9,386 bases of DNA from an uncultured Prevotella sp. (GCA_937877595.1 CALFIY010000006.1:1-9386), one strand, 5' to 3'. Counted from the first letter of the stretch, positions 1 through 6,751 are shown. The notes: generated from the sequence alone by a model not told the origin. A program made the numbers and translations.

Positions 1-52
1 ACCGCAGAATATCCATCTGCGCCTTGTTTAGAGTGGTTCTTACTTGCTCCAT
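1..52 (-). CDS. 5' end of an unrecognised gene (17 codons)
   Basis: An ATG at 52 opens a frame that reads MEQVRTTLNKAQMDILR and runs off the left edge, with no stop in the visible part. The codon just upstream region contains AAAAGGATT directly before ATG, a purine-rich stretch that could act as a close-spaced ribosome binding site, and a TACCTTTT promoter-like element lies 28 nt upstream. The visible residues are hydrophilic, with no signal peptide or membrane segment. Short Bacteroidales proteins with a similar opening (a Leu-Asn-x-Ala-Gln-x-x-Ile-Leu stretch) exist and some look antitoxin-like, but that is a faint memory and not evidence. The rest of the gene is needed to name it. Confidence 0.55.
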   Translation of the reverse strand, partial: MEQVRTTLNKAQMDILR

Positions 53-80
53 AATCCTTTTGTCTATTTGTTCAACGGTG

Positions 81-88
81 AAAAGGTA
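81..88 (-). promoter_or_regulatory. Possible -7 element for the left-edge gene
   Basis: The minus strand reads TACCTTTT, one base off the Bacteroidota -7 consensus TAnnTTTG, and lies 28 nt before the ATG at 52. No TTG-type -33 element is visible about 20 nt further upstream, so the call is weak. It would give the left-edge gene a promoter separate from the flippase gene behind it. Confidence 0.35.
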
Positions 89-129
89 CAAGTATTTTTC
101 GAGAAATAGACGCTTTGGGAGAAGAAAAA

Positions 130-155
130 TCGAAAGTTGCCTAGAAAAATAGCAA
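130..155 (-). terminator. Weak hairpin after the flippase gene
   Basis: Positions 137-143 (TTGCCTA) can pair with 150-155 (TAGCAA), leaving one bulged C and a six-base loop. On the minus strand the hairpin begins 7 nt after the flippase stop codon and is followed by CTTTCGATTTTTC. The stem has only six pairs and the T-rich part is not directly adjacent, so this is a marginal terminator. The rest of the 110-bp gap holds only an AAGTTGC direct repeat (134-140 and 154-160) and the promoter-like element noted separately. Confidence 0.22.
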
Positions 156-162
156 GTTGCGA

Positions 163-1605
163 TTACGAGTTGTGATTGCGGTGAAGAAGGAAGTCTACCG
201 ACTCTTTCATTACAGTGGCTCCCGACAGGTGCATCACTGCGGCATAGAGCGCGGCAGCCATCAGTATGCGCACGCTGAGCAGCAGTGCTGCAGAGGTGAT
301 GGCGAGAGTGGCATAGTAGGTGGCAGCCATCACTGCCACGGCGGTCAGCATGAAGGGAACCGTGTCGGCCAGTACAGCAGCCAGTCGCACGTCGACAAGC
401 CTACGTGCCGCTATCTGCCATGCCAGCAGCCACACCATGGTAAATGCTGTGTATGCCGCTACTATAGTGCCGATGCCATGGCTGTGAAGCAGAAGGATAA
501 TGGCCAGTCCTAAAGCCACCTGGGCCACGTTAAGCCATAGGTAGATGTCGGAGCGTCCTGCCGAGATGGTAAGATTTTGGTACAGTGTGTAGAAAGGCAT
601 GAAGGCGCCTGCCACGCATAGCGTCTGCAGCAGTGGTACGCAGCCCAGCCATTGCGGGCCGATGGTGAGTACTATTAACTCGCGCGCCACAAGAGCCAGG
701 CCGAGCATGGCAGGGAATGACAGGAAAGCCGTGAAGCGCATAAGTTTGCGGAACACTCTTACTTCGCGTTCCTGTTGGTCGGCCACGCTGACCAGCACAG
801 GCTGTGCTATCTGTCCCACGGCGCCGGAGATGGTGGAGTGGGCCATGGCATTCCACTTGTTGGCCTGGGAGTAGTTGCCAACGGCAGAGATGGGAAACAG
901 GCGGCCGAAGACGAAGGTGAGAACATTCTGGTTGAGAATGTTGATGATGTTGGTCAGAAGCAGGCGCATGCAGAAACTCATCATTCTGCGCACTGGACTC
1001 ATGTCGATGCTAAGCGACGGGCGCCAGGAAACGTAGTAGAAACGGCAGGCATTGAGTACGCCTATGTAAACCAGTTGCTGCCATGCCAGGCTCCAGTAGG
1101 AATGGCCCGTAAGAGCCAGTGTGATGCCCACCGCGCCCGATGCCGTCAGTGCCACGACGCCTGCTATGGCTATCTGTCGGTTCATCATGTTTTTCAGCAT
1201 GTATCCGCCCGATGCTATGCCCACGGCAGAGAGAGGCAACGTGAGAAACACCAGTCGTGACACTGCTGTGAGGCAAGGCTGATGGAAAAACAGGGCAATC
1301 AGTGGTGCGCAGGCGAAGAGCAGTGCGTAAAGCACGAGGCTCATCGACACGTTGAACCAGAAGACGGCGTTATAGTCGTTGGATGTGGGCTGCCGCATAT
1401 TGATCAGTCCCTGCGTGAAGCCGCTCGACTGCAGCGCTCCTGCCAGTGCCGTGAATATCGTGAGAACGCCAACGATGCCATAGTCTGCCGGTGTGAGCAG
1501 CCGCCCCAGGCAGATGCCTATCAGCAGATTGAGCACCTGTGTGGAGCCGTTGTTCACCACGCCCCACATCAGTCCTCGCGCTGTACGTTCCTTCAAACTC
1601 TCCAT
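163..1605 (-). CDS. Oligosaccharide flippase, Wzx/PST-like (MOP superfamily)
   Basis: This is a polytopic inner-membrane protein of the polysaccharide-transporter branch of the MOP superfamily, which moves lipid-linked oligosaccharide units across the inner membrane for surface polysaccharide or lipopolysaccharide assembly. The 480 residues start at MESLKERTARGLMWG, an amphipathic opening typical of the family. A run of about 12-14 hydrophobic segments follows, with the family-like stretches GRLLTPADYGIVG near the N-terminus and NYSQANKWNAMA mid-protein. I chose the ATG at 1605 over a TTG at 1620, because the upstream TTG lies inside the promoter element TACCTTTG and could not be transcribed. 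There are no glycosyltransferases beside it, so it is an isolated flippase and the exported glycan cannot be inferred. Family assignment is firm; substrate unknown. Confidence 0.9.
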   Translation of the reverse strand: MESLKERTARGLMWGVVNNGSTQVLNLLIGICLGRLLTPADYGIVGVLTIFTALAGALQSSGFTQGLINMRQPTSNDYNAVFWFNVSMSLVLYALLFACAPLIALFFHQPCLTAVSRLVFLTLPLSAVGIASGGYMLKNMMNRQIAIAGVVALTASGAVGITLALTGHSYWSLAWQQLVYIGVLNACRFYYVSWRPSLSIDMSPVRRMMSFCMRLLLTNIINILNQNVLTFVFGRLFPISAVGNYSQANKWNAMAHSTISGAVGQIAQPVLVSVADQQEREVRVFRKLMRFTAFLSFPAMLGLALVARELIVLTIGPQWLGCVPLLQTLCVAGAFMPFYTLYQNLTISAGRSDIYLWLNVAQVALGLAIILLLHSHGIGTIVAAYTAFTMVWLLAWQIAARRLVDVRLAAVLADTVPFMLTAVAVMAATYYATLAITSAALLLSVRILMAAALYAAVMHLSGATVMKESVDFLLHRNHNS

Positions 1606-1617
1606 GGTCGTCGGCTG

Positions 1618-1648
1618 CAAAGGTATGTTTTTATTTACTATCTGACAA
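1618..1648 (-). promoter_or_regulatory. Promoter of the flippase gene
   Basis: On the minus strand a perfect -7 element TACCTTTG (1625 down to 1618) is preceded, after a 20-nt spacer, by TTG (1648-1646). This matches the Bacteroidota sigma-ABfr promoter (TTTG near -33, TAnnTTTG near -7). Only 12 nt separate the -7 element from the ATG at 1605, so the transcript should have a leader of just a few nucleotides. Confidence 0.8.
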
Positions 1649-1701
1649 TTTACAATTTTAATTTTTTTTGAGCGAAGCAGATTTAATCTCTATTGTTTTT
1701 G

Positions 1702-1709
1702 TACCTTTG
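1702..1709 (+). promoter_or_regulatory. Promoter of the microprotein-DUF3822-rsmD unit
   Basis: A perfect -7 element TACCTTTG is followed by CAGCC and then ATG, so the -7 element ends 5 nt before a start codon. The 13-nt core TACCTTTGCAGCC is identical to that of the diverging flippase promoter. No clear TTG is found at the expected -33 distance; the nearest TTTG (1667-1670) is 31 nt upstream. Confidence 0.7.
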
Positions 1710-1714
1710 CAGCC

Positions 1715-1804
1715 ATGACGCAATATCAGAAGTCGAACATCGTGCTTGCCATAGCAGCAGTCGTAATGGCCGTGCTCTGCGTGCTAAGCATAGTAAACCA
1801 TTAA
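1715..1804 (+). CDS. 29-residue single-pass membrane microprotein
   Basis: A short frame ATG..TAA encodes 29 residues: a polar N-terminus MTQYQKSN, an uninterrupted hydrophobic stretch of 19 residues (9-27, Ile/Val/Leu/Ala with one Met, one Cys and one Ser), and a two-residue tail NH. This is the layout of a one-helix inner-membrane protein with a lysine on the cytoplasmic side. The ATG is 5 nt after a perfect -7 promoter element, so the transcript would start at or within a few bases of the ATG. It precedes the DUF3822 gene by 31 nt and is probably co-transcribed with it. I do not recognise a family and propose no function. It may instead be an untranslated leader or a regulatory leader peptide for DUF3822-rsmD. 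The hydrophobic run, unlikely by chance in a random frame, is the main support. Confidence 0.6.
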   Translation: MTQYQKSNIVLAIAAVVMAVLCVLSIVNH

Positions 1805-1835
1805 GAAACGCCAAGAACATTTTCCCTGAATCTAA

Positions 1836-2651
1836 ATGACAACTCAACAACACTCTGCTTCTGCGGCAGTGGCGCAGCGGCTCGTGGTACGTATAGGAAA
1901 CCAACACCTGTCAATGGCTTCGCTCAGTGCCGACGGACAGATAGAATTTGAGGGCTACGAACTGAACGAAGGCATCTCAATGGCAGCAAACATGCGCGAG
2001 GCTTTCCGCAGCGTGGCCATGCTACGTGATGAATATGAGCGTGTGCTCGCAATGGTAGACGCGCCAGTGCTCATGGTGCCGTCGGAAGAATTCCTGCCGA
2101 CAGAAGAGCAGACGCTCTACAGCCATGCTTTCTCCGACACGGAAAGCCTTGTGGTGGCCCACACTGTGCTGCCCGACCTGAACAGCGTTGCTGTGTTTGG
2201 CATAGGGCGCGACCTGAAGAAAGTCTTCGACGAGCATTTCCCATCTGCACAGTATATTGCTGCCGTGGCGCCTGTTTGGCGACATCTCCATCAGCGTAGC
2301 CACATGGGAGTAAGGGCAAAACTCTACGGATATTTCCATGGTAGCAGTCTCACCGTGTTCTGCTATGGTCAGCACAGACTTAAGTTCTGCAATACGTTCA
2401 GCATCGGCAACGGCCACGATGCCGTCTACTTCCTGCTCTATGTCTGGAAGCAACTGGCAATGCAGGCAGAGCACGACGAACTGCACCTCGTGGGAAGCAT
2501 AGCGCAGCAGGAGTGGCTTGTCGATGAACTGCGCCGCTACGTCAAGCGTGTCTATGTCATCAATCCTGCCGGCGATTTCAACCGCTCGGCAGTGGCCAGG
2601 ATAGAGGGCATGCCTTACGACATGATGACGCTCTTTGTGAGAGGCAGGTAG
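1836..2651 (+). CDS. DUF3822 family protein
   Basis: The 271-residue protein matches, from memory, the DUF3822 family of Bacteroidota, including the characteristic position directly upstream of rsmD. It has no signal peptide and no membrane segments, so it should be cytoplasmic. The N-terminus (RLVVRIGNQHLSMASLSADG, about residues 15-34) has the alternating strand-turn-strand look of an actin/PilM-like ATPase fold, with a second glycine-containing repeat around GVRAKLYGYFHGSSLTVFCY in the second half. That structural reading is inference, and no catalytic residues can be named. The ATG at 1836 is the only sensible start; it follows the microprotein stop by 31 nt and has no Shine-Dalgarno sequence. 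The stop is 14 nt before rsmD, so the two are almost certainly co-transcribed, hinting at a link to ribosome assembly. Function unknown. Confidence 0.85.
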   Translation: MTTQQHSASAAVAQRLVVRIGNQHLSMASLSADGQIEFEGYELNEGISMAANMREAFRSVAMLRDEYERVLAMVDAPVLMVPSEEFLPTEEQTLYSHAFSDTESLVVAHTVLPDLNSVAVFGIGRDLKKVFDEHFPSAQYIAAVAPVWRHLHQRSHMGVRAKLYGYFHGSSLTVFCYGQHRLKFCNTFSIGNGHDAVYFLLYVWKQLAMQAEHDELHLVGSIAQQEWLVDELRRYVKRVYVINPAGDFNRSAVARIEGMPYDMMTLFVRGR

Positions 2652-2665
2652 ACGGACTGAGAATC

Positions 2666-3226
2666 ATGCGTATAATAACAGGAGAATACAAGGGCAGACA
2701 TTTCGACGTGCCGCGTACATTCAAGGCGCGTCCTACGACCGATTTTGCCAAGGAAAACATCTTCAATGTTCTCGCTGGCTACGTTGATTTTGACGGTCTG
2801 ACGGCTCTCGATCTCTTCTCGGGCACTGGAAGCATTGCGCTCGAAATGCTTTCGCGAGGATGCCGTCAGGTGGTGAGCGTGGAACTTGACCGCGATCACC
2901 ATCGTTTTATTCAGCAGTGTGTCGGCAAACTTGGCGAGGAGCAGCGCGTGATATGTCTGCGGACTGACGTGTTCCGCTTTCTGAAGAGTTGTCACCAGCA
3001 GTTTGACATTGTCTTTGCCGATCCGCCCTATGCCCTTAAGCAACTGCCGCAAATCCCTACGCTCGTGATGGATAGTAATCTGCTGAAGAGCGATGGGCTG
3101 CTGGTTTTCGAGCATGGCAAGGACAATGACTTCTCACAGCATCCCCGTTTCGTAGAGCACCGCCAGTACGGCAGTGTCAACTTCTCGCTGTTTCGGCAGG
3201 TCACAGCACGGGAGCAAGAAGCCTGA
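2666..3226 (+). CDS. rsmD: 16S rRNA (guanine966-N2)-methyltransferase RsmD
   Basis: RsmD transfers a methyl group from S-adenosylmethionine to N2 of G966 of 16S rRNA during small-subunit assembly. The 186 residues are of normal length. The family signature RPTTDFAKE is at residues 22-30, the cofactor-binding loop LDLFSGTGSIALE at 48-60, an acidic cofactor contact (VELD) at 72-75, and the catalytic DPPY at 119-122. All expected motifs are intact. The opening MRIITGEYKGR is a classic RsmD N-terminus and fixes the start. The gene follows DUF3822 by 14 nt. Its last 26 bp overlap the 3' end of cls on the other strand, and no terminator lies between them. Confidence 0.95.
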   Translation: MRIITGEYKGRHFDVPRTFKARPTTDFAKENIFNVLAGYVDFDGLTALDLFSGTGSIALEMLSRGCRQVVSVELDRDHHRFIQQCVGKLGEEQRVICLRTDVFRFLKSCHQQFDIVFADPPYALKQLPQIPTLVMDSNLLKSDGLLVFEHGKDNDFSQHPRFVEHRQYGSVNFSLFRQVTAREQEA

Positions 3227-4556
3227 CAATGCTTTCCCACAGGCGCATTGGCAGTGACGGGCTGAGCAAATCGGGCCGGTCGCTGAGGGCTGCACAATCT
3301 TTGGCATCGTTTTCAAAGATGTGGCGCATCCTTACAGCAGCATCTTCACCGTCTATAAAAACATTCGCTTCAAAATTGTTCTCAAAAGAGCGAATGTCGA
3401 TGTTCGTAGAACCACACGTAAAACATTTGTCGTCGATTACCATCGTCTTGGCATGAAGCACAGTGGGCAGGAAAAGCAGCACCTCTGCTCCTGCATCAGT
3501 CATTTCGCGCAGGAATGAGCGCGACGCCCACTGTGTAAGCCGTGTATCGGAGTGCAGTGGGCACATCACCTTCACCTTTACGCCTGTCGCAATGGCCATC
3601 TTAAGCGCGAAGAGCACAGGCTCATTAGGCATGAAGTAGGGAGTCTGGATGAGGATATACCTGCGTGCGGAGGCAATGGCCTTAACGTATTGCTGCATAA
3701 TGGCAGGATAGGCGTCGACAGGCGCACTTGTAACTATCGTAGCCCTGTCGGCTACCTTTGATACTGCCGTTGCTGTTTGTTCGTCTGCCGTCTTTTCTGC
3801 ATTTGGATAATACTTGCGCTGGGTTATCAGTGTGCCATCCACCCGATACCAGTCCTCCAGAAAAGCGCGCTGCATGGCATACACCACCGAGCCCTGCAGC
3901 CGTAGCATTGTGTCGCGCCACACGGTATATCGCTCAGCAATGTTCATGCCGCCAATATAGCCCACAGTGCCATCGATAATAACGAGTTTCCGGTGGTTGC
4001 GGTAGTTGATTTTGCTGGTAAATGAAGGGAATCTTACCGGAAGGAATGCCGCCACCTCTATTCCCTCCTCTCGCATGTTCTCGAAAAAGCGGTTTCCGGT
4101 GCGCCAGCACCCTACGTCGTCGTAGATTATGCGTATCTCGATACCTTCACGGGCCTTTTCTATCAGTGCCTCGCTTATTTTTCGCCCCTGTCTGTCGTCA
4201 TCTATTATGTAGCAGTCAATATGTATGTGGCTACGGGCAGAGTGGATGTCGGCCAAAAGGCTGGCAAAATATTCATGGCCGCTTGTGAGCATGTCGATTG
4301 CTGTTGCAGAGTATGGTTCTGCCTGCTGTGAGCGTTGTCCCAACTGGTTTATCTGTCGCCATTCGGCGCGTTTCTTTCGCCGTTGGTTGATACCAAAGAA
4401 AAAATAAAGCAAAATTCCTGCAATGGGAACGAAAATCACAACCATAACCCATGCCATGGTTTTTGCCGGTTGCCTGTTGTCGAGCATCACGTGGATTATG
4501 GTGAGAGCCACCGCTATCCACATGAGAGTTACGCCTGCTATGTAGAAATAGTCCAT
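3201..4556 (-). CDS. cls: Cardiolipin synthase (phospholipase D superfamily)
   Basis: The enzyme joins two phosphatidylglycerol molecules to make cardiolipin and glycerol at the inner membrane. Starting at MDYFYIAGV the product has 451 residues: two hydrophobic N-terminal segments (about 5-25 and 34-54) that anchor it, a basic stretch QRRKKR (58-63), and two phospholipase D domains. Both catalytic HxKxxxxD motifs are complete: H188-K190-D195 (HRKLVIID) and H368-K370-D375 (HAKTMVID), each followed by the usual Gly/Ser-rich Asn-containing loop. I chose the ATG at 4556 rather than an upstream ATG at 4601, because it leaves a 1-nt gap to the dnaG stop and begins with the family-like hydrophobic segment; the longer form would overlap dnaG by 44 bp. 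It has no promoter of its own and is expected to be translated from the dnaG transcript. The 3' end overlaps rsmD. ClsA-like by layout. Confidence 0.92.
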   Translation of the reverse strand: MDYFYIAGVTLMWIAVALTIIHVMLDNRQPAKTMAWVMVVIFVPIAGILLYFFFGINQRRKKRAEWRQINQLGQRSQQAEPYSATAIDMLTSGHEYFASLLADIHSARSHIHIDCYIIDDDRQGRKISEALIEKAREGIEIRIIYDDVGCWRTGNRFFENMREEGIEVAAFLPVRFPSFTSKINYRNHRKLVIIDGTVGYIGGMNIAERYTVWRDTMLRLQGSVVYAMQRAFLEDWYRVDGTLITQRKYYPNAEKTADEQTATAVSKVADRATIVTSAPVDAYPAIMQQYVKAIASARRYILIQTPYFMPNEPVLFALKMAIATGVKVKVMCPLHSDTRLTQWASRSFLREMTDAGAEVLLFLPTVLHAKTMVIDDKCFTCGSTNIDIRSFENNFEANVFIDGEDAAVRMRHIFENDAKDCAALSDRPDLLSPSLPMRLWESIVRLLAPVL

Positions 4557-4557
4557 G

Positions 4558-6519
4558 CTATCTCGCAAAAACGTCGCTGCCCAGTTGCTTGGCCAGAGCA
4601 TTGAGCAGTTCCTGTGTCTTCTTGTATTCGCCCATCAACTCGCGCATCAAGTTCATGTCCTGCCCTACATTGCGCAGTTGCCGCTGTATTTCCTTCAGTC
4701 TGTTGTCGACAATGCCTTTTCGGTAGTCGAGAATCAGGTGCATAACACGTTGTTTCAGAATGTCAGTACCGTTGCGCGGTTGGAAATTACGCCCCAGTTG
4801 ATGGCGGTCAATGGCTAATCGGGCTGCCAGTTGGCTTATCTCCTGGTCGGGATGATGTACGAAGTAGCGATATGCCTCAAATCCGTTGTCTGAAGAGTGT
4901 TCCACCGCCTCTCGCAAAATGCGATTGTAGAGAGGAACAGAGAAAGCAAGATCGTCCTGCGCCAAGTCGTAGTCGATATATTGCGCTACGTTGAAGTTTA
5001 TAAGGTTGCCGTCTTCGTCTTGCAGGTTTTCAAATATCACCTCCTCTCCGTGGCGTATGATACACTGCACCAGCATTTCCTCTATGGGGTTGGCGCTGAC
5101 GGGCAGAACGGTCGGGGCCGTTGGCGTCTCGCTTTCGGCAGGAGCAGACTGAGGTGCAGACTTTGCGTCGGCAATGTCCTTGTTGGTGCGAGCCACCAGT
5201 GCCGTTTCCGAAATGCCTATGCGATGGGCACATTCGCTGAGATAAGTGGAGCGAACAATGGGATCGGCGATGACAGAAATGGAATGGGCTATCGAATTTA
5301 TGGCTTCGGCGCGTTTTATAGGGTCGGTGACGCCATTCAGAAGCAGGTCTGTCTTAAACTGAAGGAAATCTGTCTGATGCTGTTCGATATATTCGCGCAG
5401 TTGCGTGGCCGTATGCTTCCGGGAGAAAGAGTCGGGGTCGTCGCCATCGGGCAGCAGAAGAACCTTTATGTTCATTCCCTCGGCCAGCAGCATGTCGGTT
5501 CCGCGCATGGCAGCGTGTATTCCAGCCTCGTCGCCGTCGTAGAGAAGAACAATGTTCTGCGTAAAACGTCGCAGAAGTCTTATCTGATGGACAGAAAGCG
5601 CCGTGCCAGAGTTGGCAACTACGTTCTCTATGCCGCACTGGTGCATGGCAATCACGTCGGTGTATCCCTCTACCATGTACACGCAGTCTTCTTTCACTAT
5701 AGCCTTCTTGGCCTGGAAGATGCCATATAGTTCGCGCTCTTTATGATAGATTTCTGAGTCGGGCGAGTTGACGTATTTCTGCTGTACGCCTTTTGTGGCA
5801 GCGTCGAGTTTTCTGCCGCCAAAGGCAACAACCTTGCCGCTTACGTTGAACCACGGGAAAATGGCTCTTCCTGCAAAACGGTCTACGAGTTGTACATGTC
5901 CCTCTTCCTTTGCCTCTTTTCCGTCGTCTCTCGGCTCTTGTCGCTCACCTCTCGTGTAGCACAGTCCTGTCTTTACAAGGTATTCGTCTTTGTATCCCTT
6001 GCTGCGGGCCTCGCTAACCATTGCGTCGCGACGGGCAAGGGCAAATCCGAGTTGGAAACGCTCTATTATGTCGTCGCGTATGCTGCGGCTGCGGAAGTAG
6101 CGCAGTCCTATAGCCTTTCCGTCGTCGTTGTTGAGCAGTGTGTCGTGAAAGTATTTTGCCGCCCACTCGTTTACAACGAACATCGATTCGCGTTCCGACT
6201 GTTCGCGGCGCTCTTCGTCTGTCAGTTCACGCTCCTGAATTTCAATGTTATACTTCCGTGCCAGCCACCGCAGAGCCTCCGGGTAGGTTATCTGCTCATG
6301 TTTCATCAGGAAGTTGACGGCATTGCCACCCTCGCCGCACGCAAAGCACTTGCAAATCTGACGCGCAGGCGACACCATAAACGACGGTGTGCGGTCGTCG
6401 TGGAACGGGCACAAACCCTTATAGTTGACACCAGCCTTGCGCAGACTGACAAATTCGCCCACGACATCAACGATGTTGGTGGCTTCCATTATCCTGTCGA
6501 CGGTGGCGTGGTCTATCAT
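4558..6519 (-). CDS. dnaG: DNA primase DnaG
   Basis: Primase makes the RNA primers for leading- and lagging-strand DNA synthesis and docks on the replicative helicase DnaB. The 653 residues show the full layout. The N-terminal CHC2 zinc-binding domain has ligands C37, H40, C58 and C61 (CPFH ... CFAC). The RNA-polymerase core carries the Toprim metal site, with E284 in VEGYTD (283-288) and the acidic cluster DGDEAG (328-333). A Pro/Ala/Ser/Thr-rich linker (about 451-478) leads to a helical C-terminal domain (about 479-653) expected to bind DnaB. A charged insertion at about 191-208 (Glu/Lys/Arg/Asp-rich) precedes VDRFAGRAIFP and is longer than in E. coli primase. An extra cysteine, C56, sits two residues before the third zinc ligand. 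The start at 6519 gives the usual MIDHATVDRI opening. cls follows after 1 nt. Confidence 0.97.
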   Translation of the reverse strand: MIDHATVDRIMEATNIVDVVGEFVSLRKAGVNYKGLCPFHDDRTPSFMVSPARQICKCFACGEGGNAVNFLMKHEQITYPEALRWLARKYNIEIQERELTDEERREQSERESMFVVNEWAAKYFHDTLLNNDDGKAIGLRYFRSRSIRDDIIERFQLGFALARRDAMVSEARSKGYKDEYLVKTGLCYTRGERQEPRDDGKEAKEEGHVQLVDRFAGRAIFPWFNVSGKVVAFGGRKLDAATKGVQQKYVNSPDSEIYHKERELYGIFQAKKAIVKEDCVYMVEGYTDVIAMHQCGIENVVANSGTALSVHQIRLLRRFTQNIVLLYDGDEAGIHAAMRGTDMLLAEGMNIKVLLLPDGDDPDSFSRKHTATQLREYIEQHQTDFLQFKTDLLLNGVTDPIKRAEAINSIAHSISVIADPIVRSTYLSECAHRIGISETALVARTNKDIADAKSAPQSAPAESETPTAPTVLPVSANPIEEMLVQCIIRHGEEVIFENLQDEDGNLINFNVAQYIDYDLAQDDLAFSVPLYNRILREAVEHSSDNGFEAYRYFVHHPDQEISQLAARLAIDRHQLGRNFQPRNGTDILKQRVMHLILDYRKGIVDNRLKEIQRQLRNVGQDMNLMRELMGEYKKTQELLNALAKQLGSDVFAR

Positions 6520-6550
6520 GGTGGGGTGAGAGGTGGGTGGTAGGAGGTGA
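6520..6550 (-). promoter_or_regulatory. G-free, C-rich dnaG leader segment
   Basis: The 31 nt just before the dnaG ATG contain only C, T and A on the mRNA strand. There is no Shine-Dalgarno sequence. The segment begins TCACCTCCTACC, which resembles the anti-Shine-Dalgarno end of 16S rRNA (CACCTCCT), and continues with CACC-type repeats (CCACCC, CACCTC, CACCCCACC). The opposite strand is correspondingly G-rich, with tracts of two to four G. The composition is visible; any role in translation control is inference. Confidence 0.45.
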
Positions 6551-6560
6551 GTTTTTTCGA

Positions 6561-6580
6561 TTATTACGCAAAGTTAATAA
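6561..6580 (-). promoter_or_regulatory. dnaG promoter -7 element inside a small inverted repeat
   Basis: The minus strand reads TAACTTTG (6576 down to 6569), a perfect -7 element 49 nt before the dnaG ATG. No good TTG is seen 19-21 nt upstream. The element is embedded in an inverted repeat, TTATTA (6561-6566) and TAATAA (6575-6580), which could be an operator or just A/T-rich chance. Confidence 0.6.
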
Positions 6581-6640
6581 TTATCCTTGCGCGCCGCCTA
6601 TCGCGCTGTTCAATTTTATGAAAGTTTAATATTTGCTGAA

Positions 6641-6656
6641 CTGTCGCTCGAGACAG
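6641..6656. repeat. Small inverted repeat CTGTC/GACAG
   Basis: CTGTC (6641-6645) and GACAG (6652-6656) flank GCTCGA, giving a five-pair hairpin on either strand. It lies between the sulP terminator and the dnaG promoter, about 65 bp upstream of the dnaG -7 element. No T-run adjoins it, so it is not a terminator; an upstream binding site is possible but unsupported. I see nothing else in the 6590-6670 stretch. Confidence 0.25.
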
Positions 6657-6674
6657 TGAGACATTTCTATACAG

Positions 6675-6730
6675 AAAAGGCTTCAGCCGTCAATATGTAT
6701 ACGAACGATTCGCCTGACGAACTGAAGCCT
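6675..6730 (-). terminator. Rho-independent terminator of sulP
   Basis: Nine perfectly complementary bases, AGGCTTCAG (6678-6686) and CTGAAGCCT (6722-6730), form the outer stem, extended inward by CGTC (6688-6691) with GACG (6716-6719) past a small internal loop. A second small hairpin, CGAA/TTCG (6702-6705 with 6709-6712), sits in the apical loop. On the minus strand the structure begins 21 nt after the sulP stop and ends in CCTTTTCTGT, a short T-run. On the plus strand no T-run follows, so it acts in the sulP direction. Confidence 0.75.
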
Positions 6731-6751
6731 AAAATAAAGTGACCGGCCGTG

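Noticed and set aside
2022..2486. 154-residue minus-strand frame inside DUF3822
   Set aside because: Antisense to DUF3822, without promoter or motifs.
4897..5730. 277-residue plus-strand frame opposite dnaG
   Set aside because: It is fully antisense to intact dnaG, has no promoter or recognisable motif, and its composition is what a mirrored frame of a coding sequence gives.
5890..6543. 217-residue plus-strand frame opposite the dnaG 5' part
   Set aside because: Shadow of dnaG; hydrophobic stretches arise from the complementary codons and no family is recognisable.
6545..6621. GTG-started 24-codon plus-strand frame behind AGGAGGTGAG
   Set aside because: The Shine-Dalgarno-like sequence overlaps the would-be start with no spacing, the product has no recognisable feature, and no plus-strand promoter is visible.
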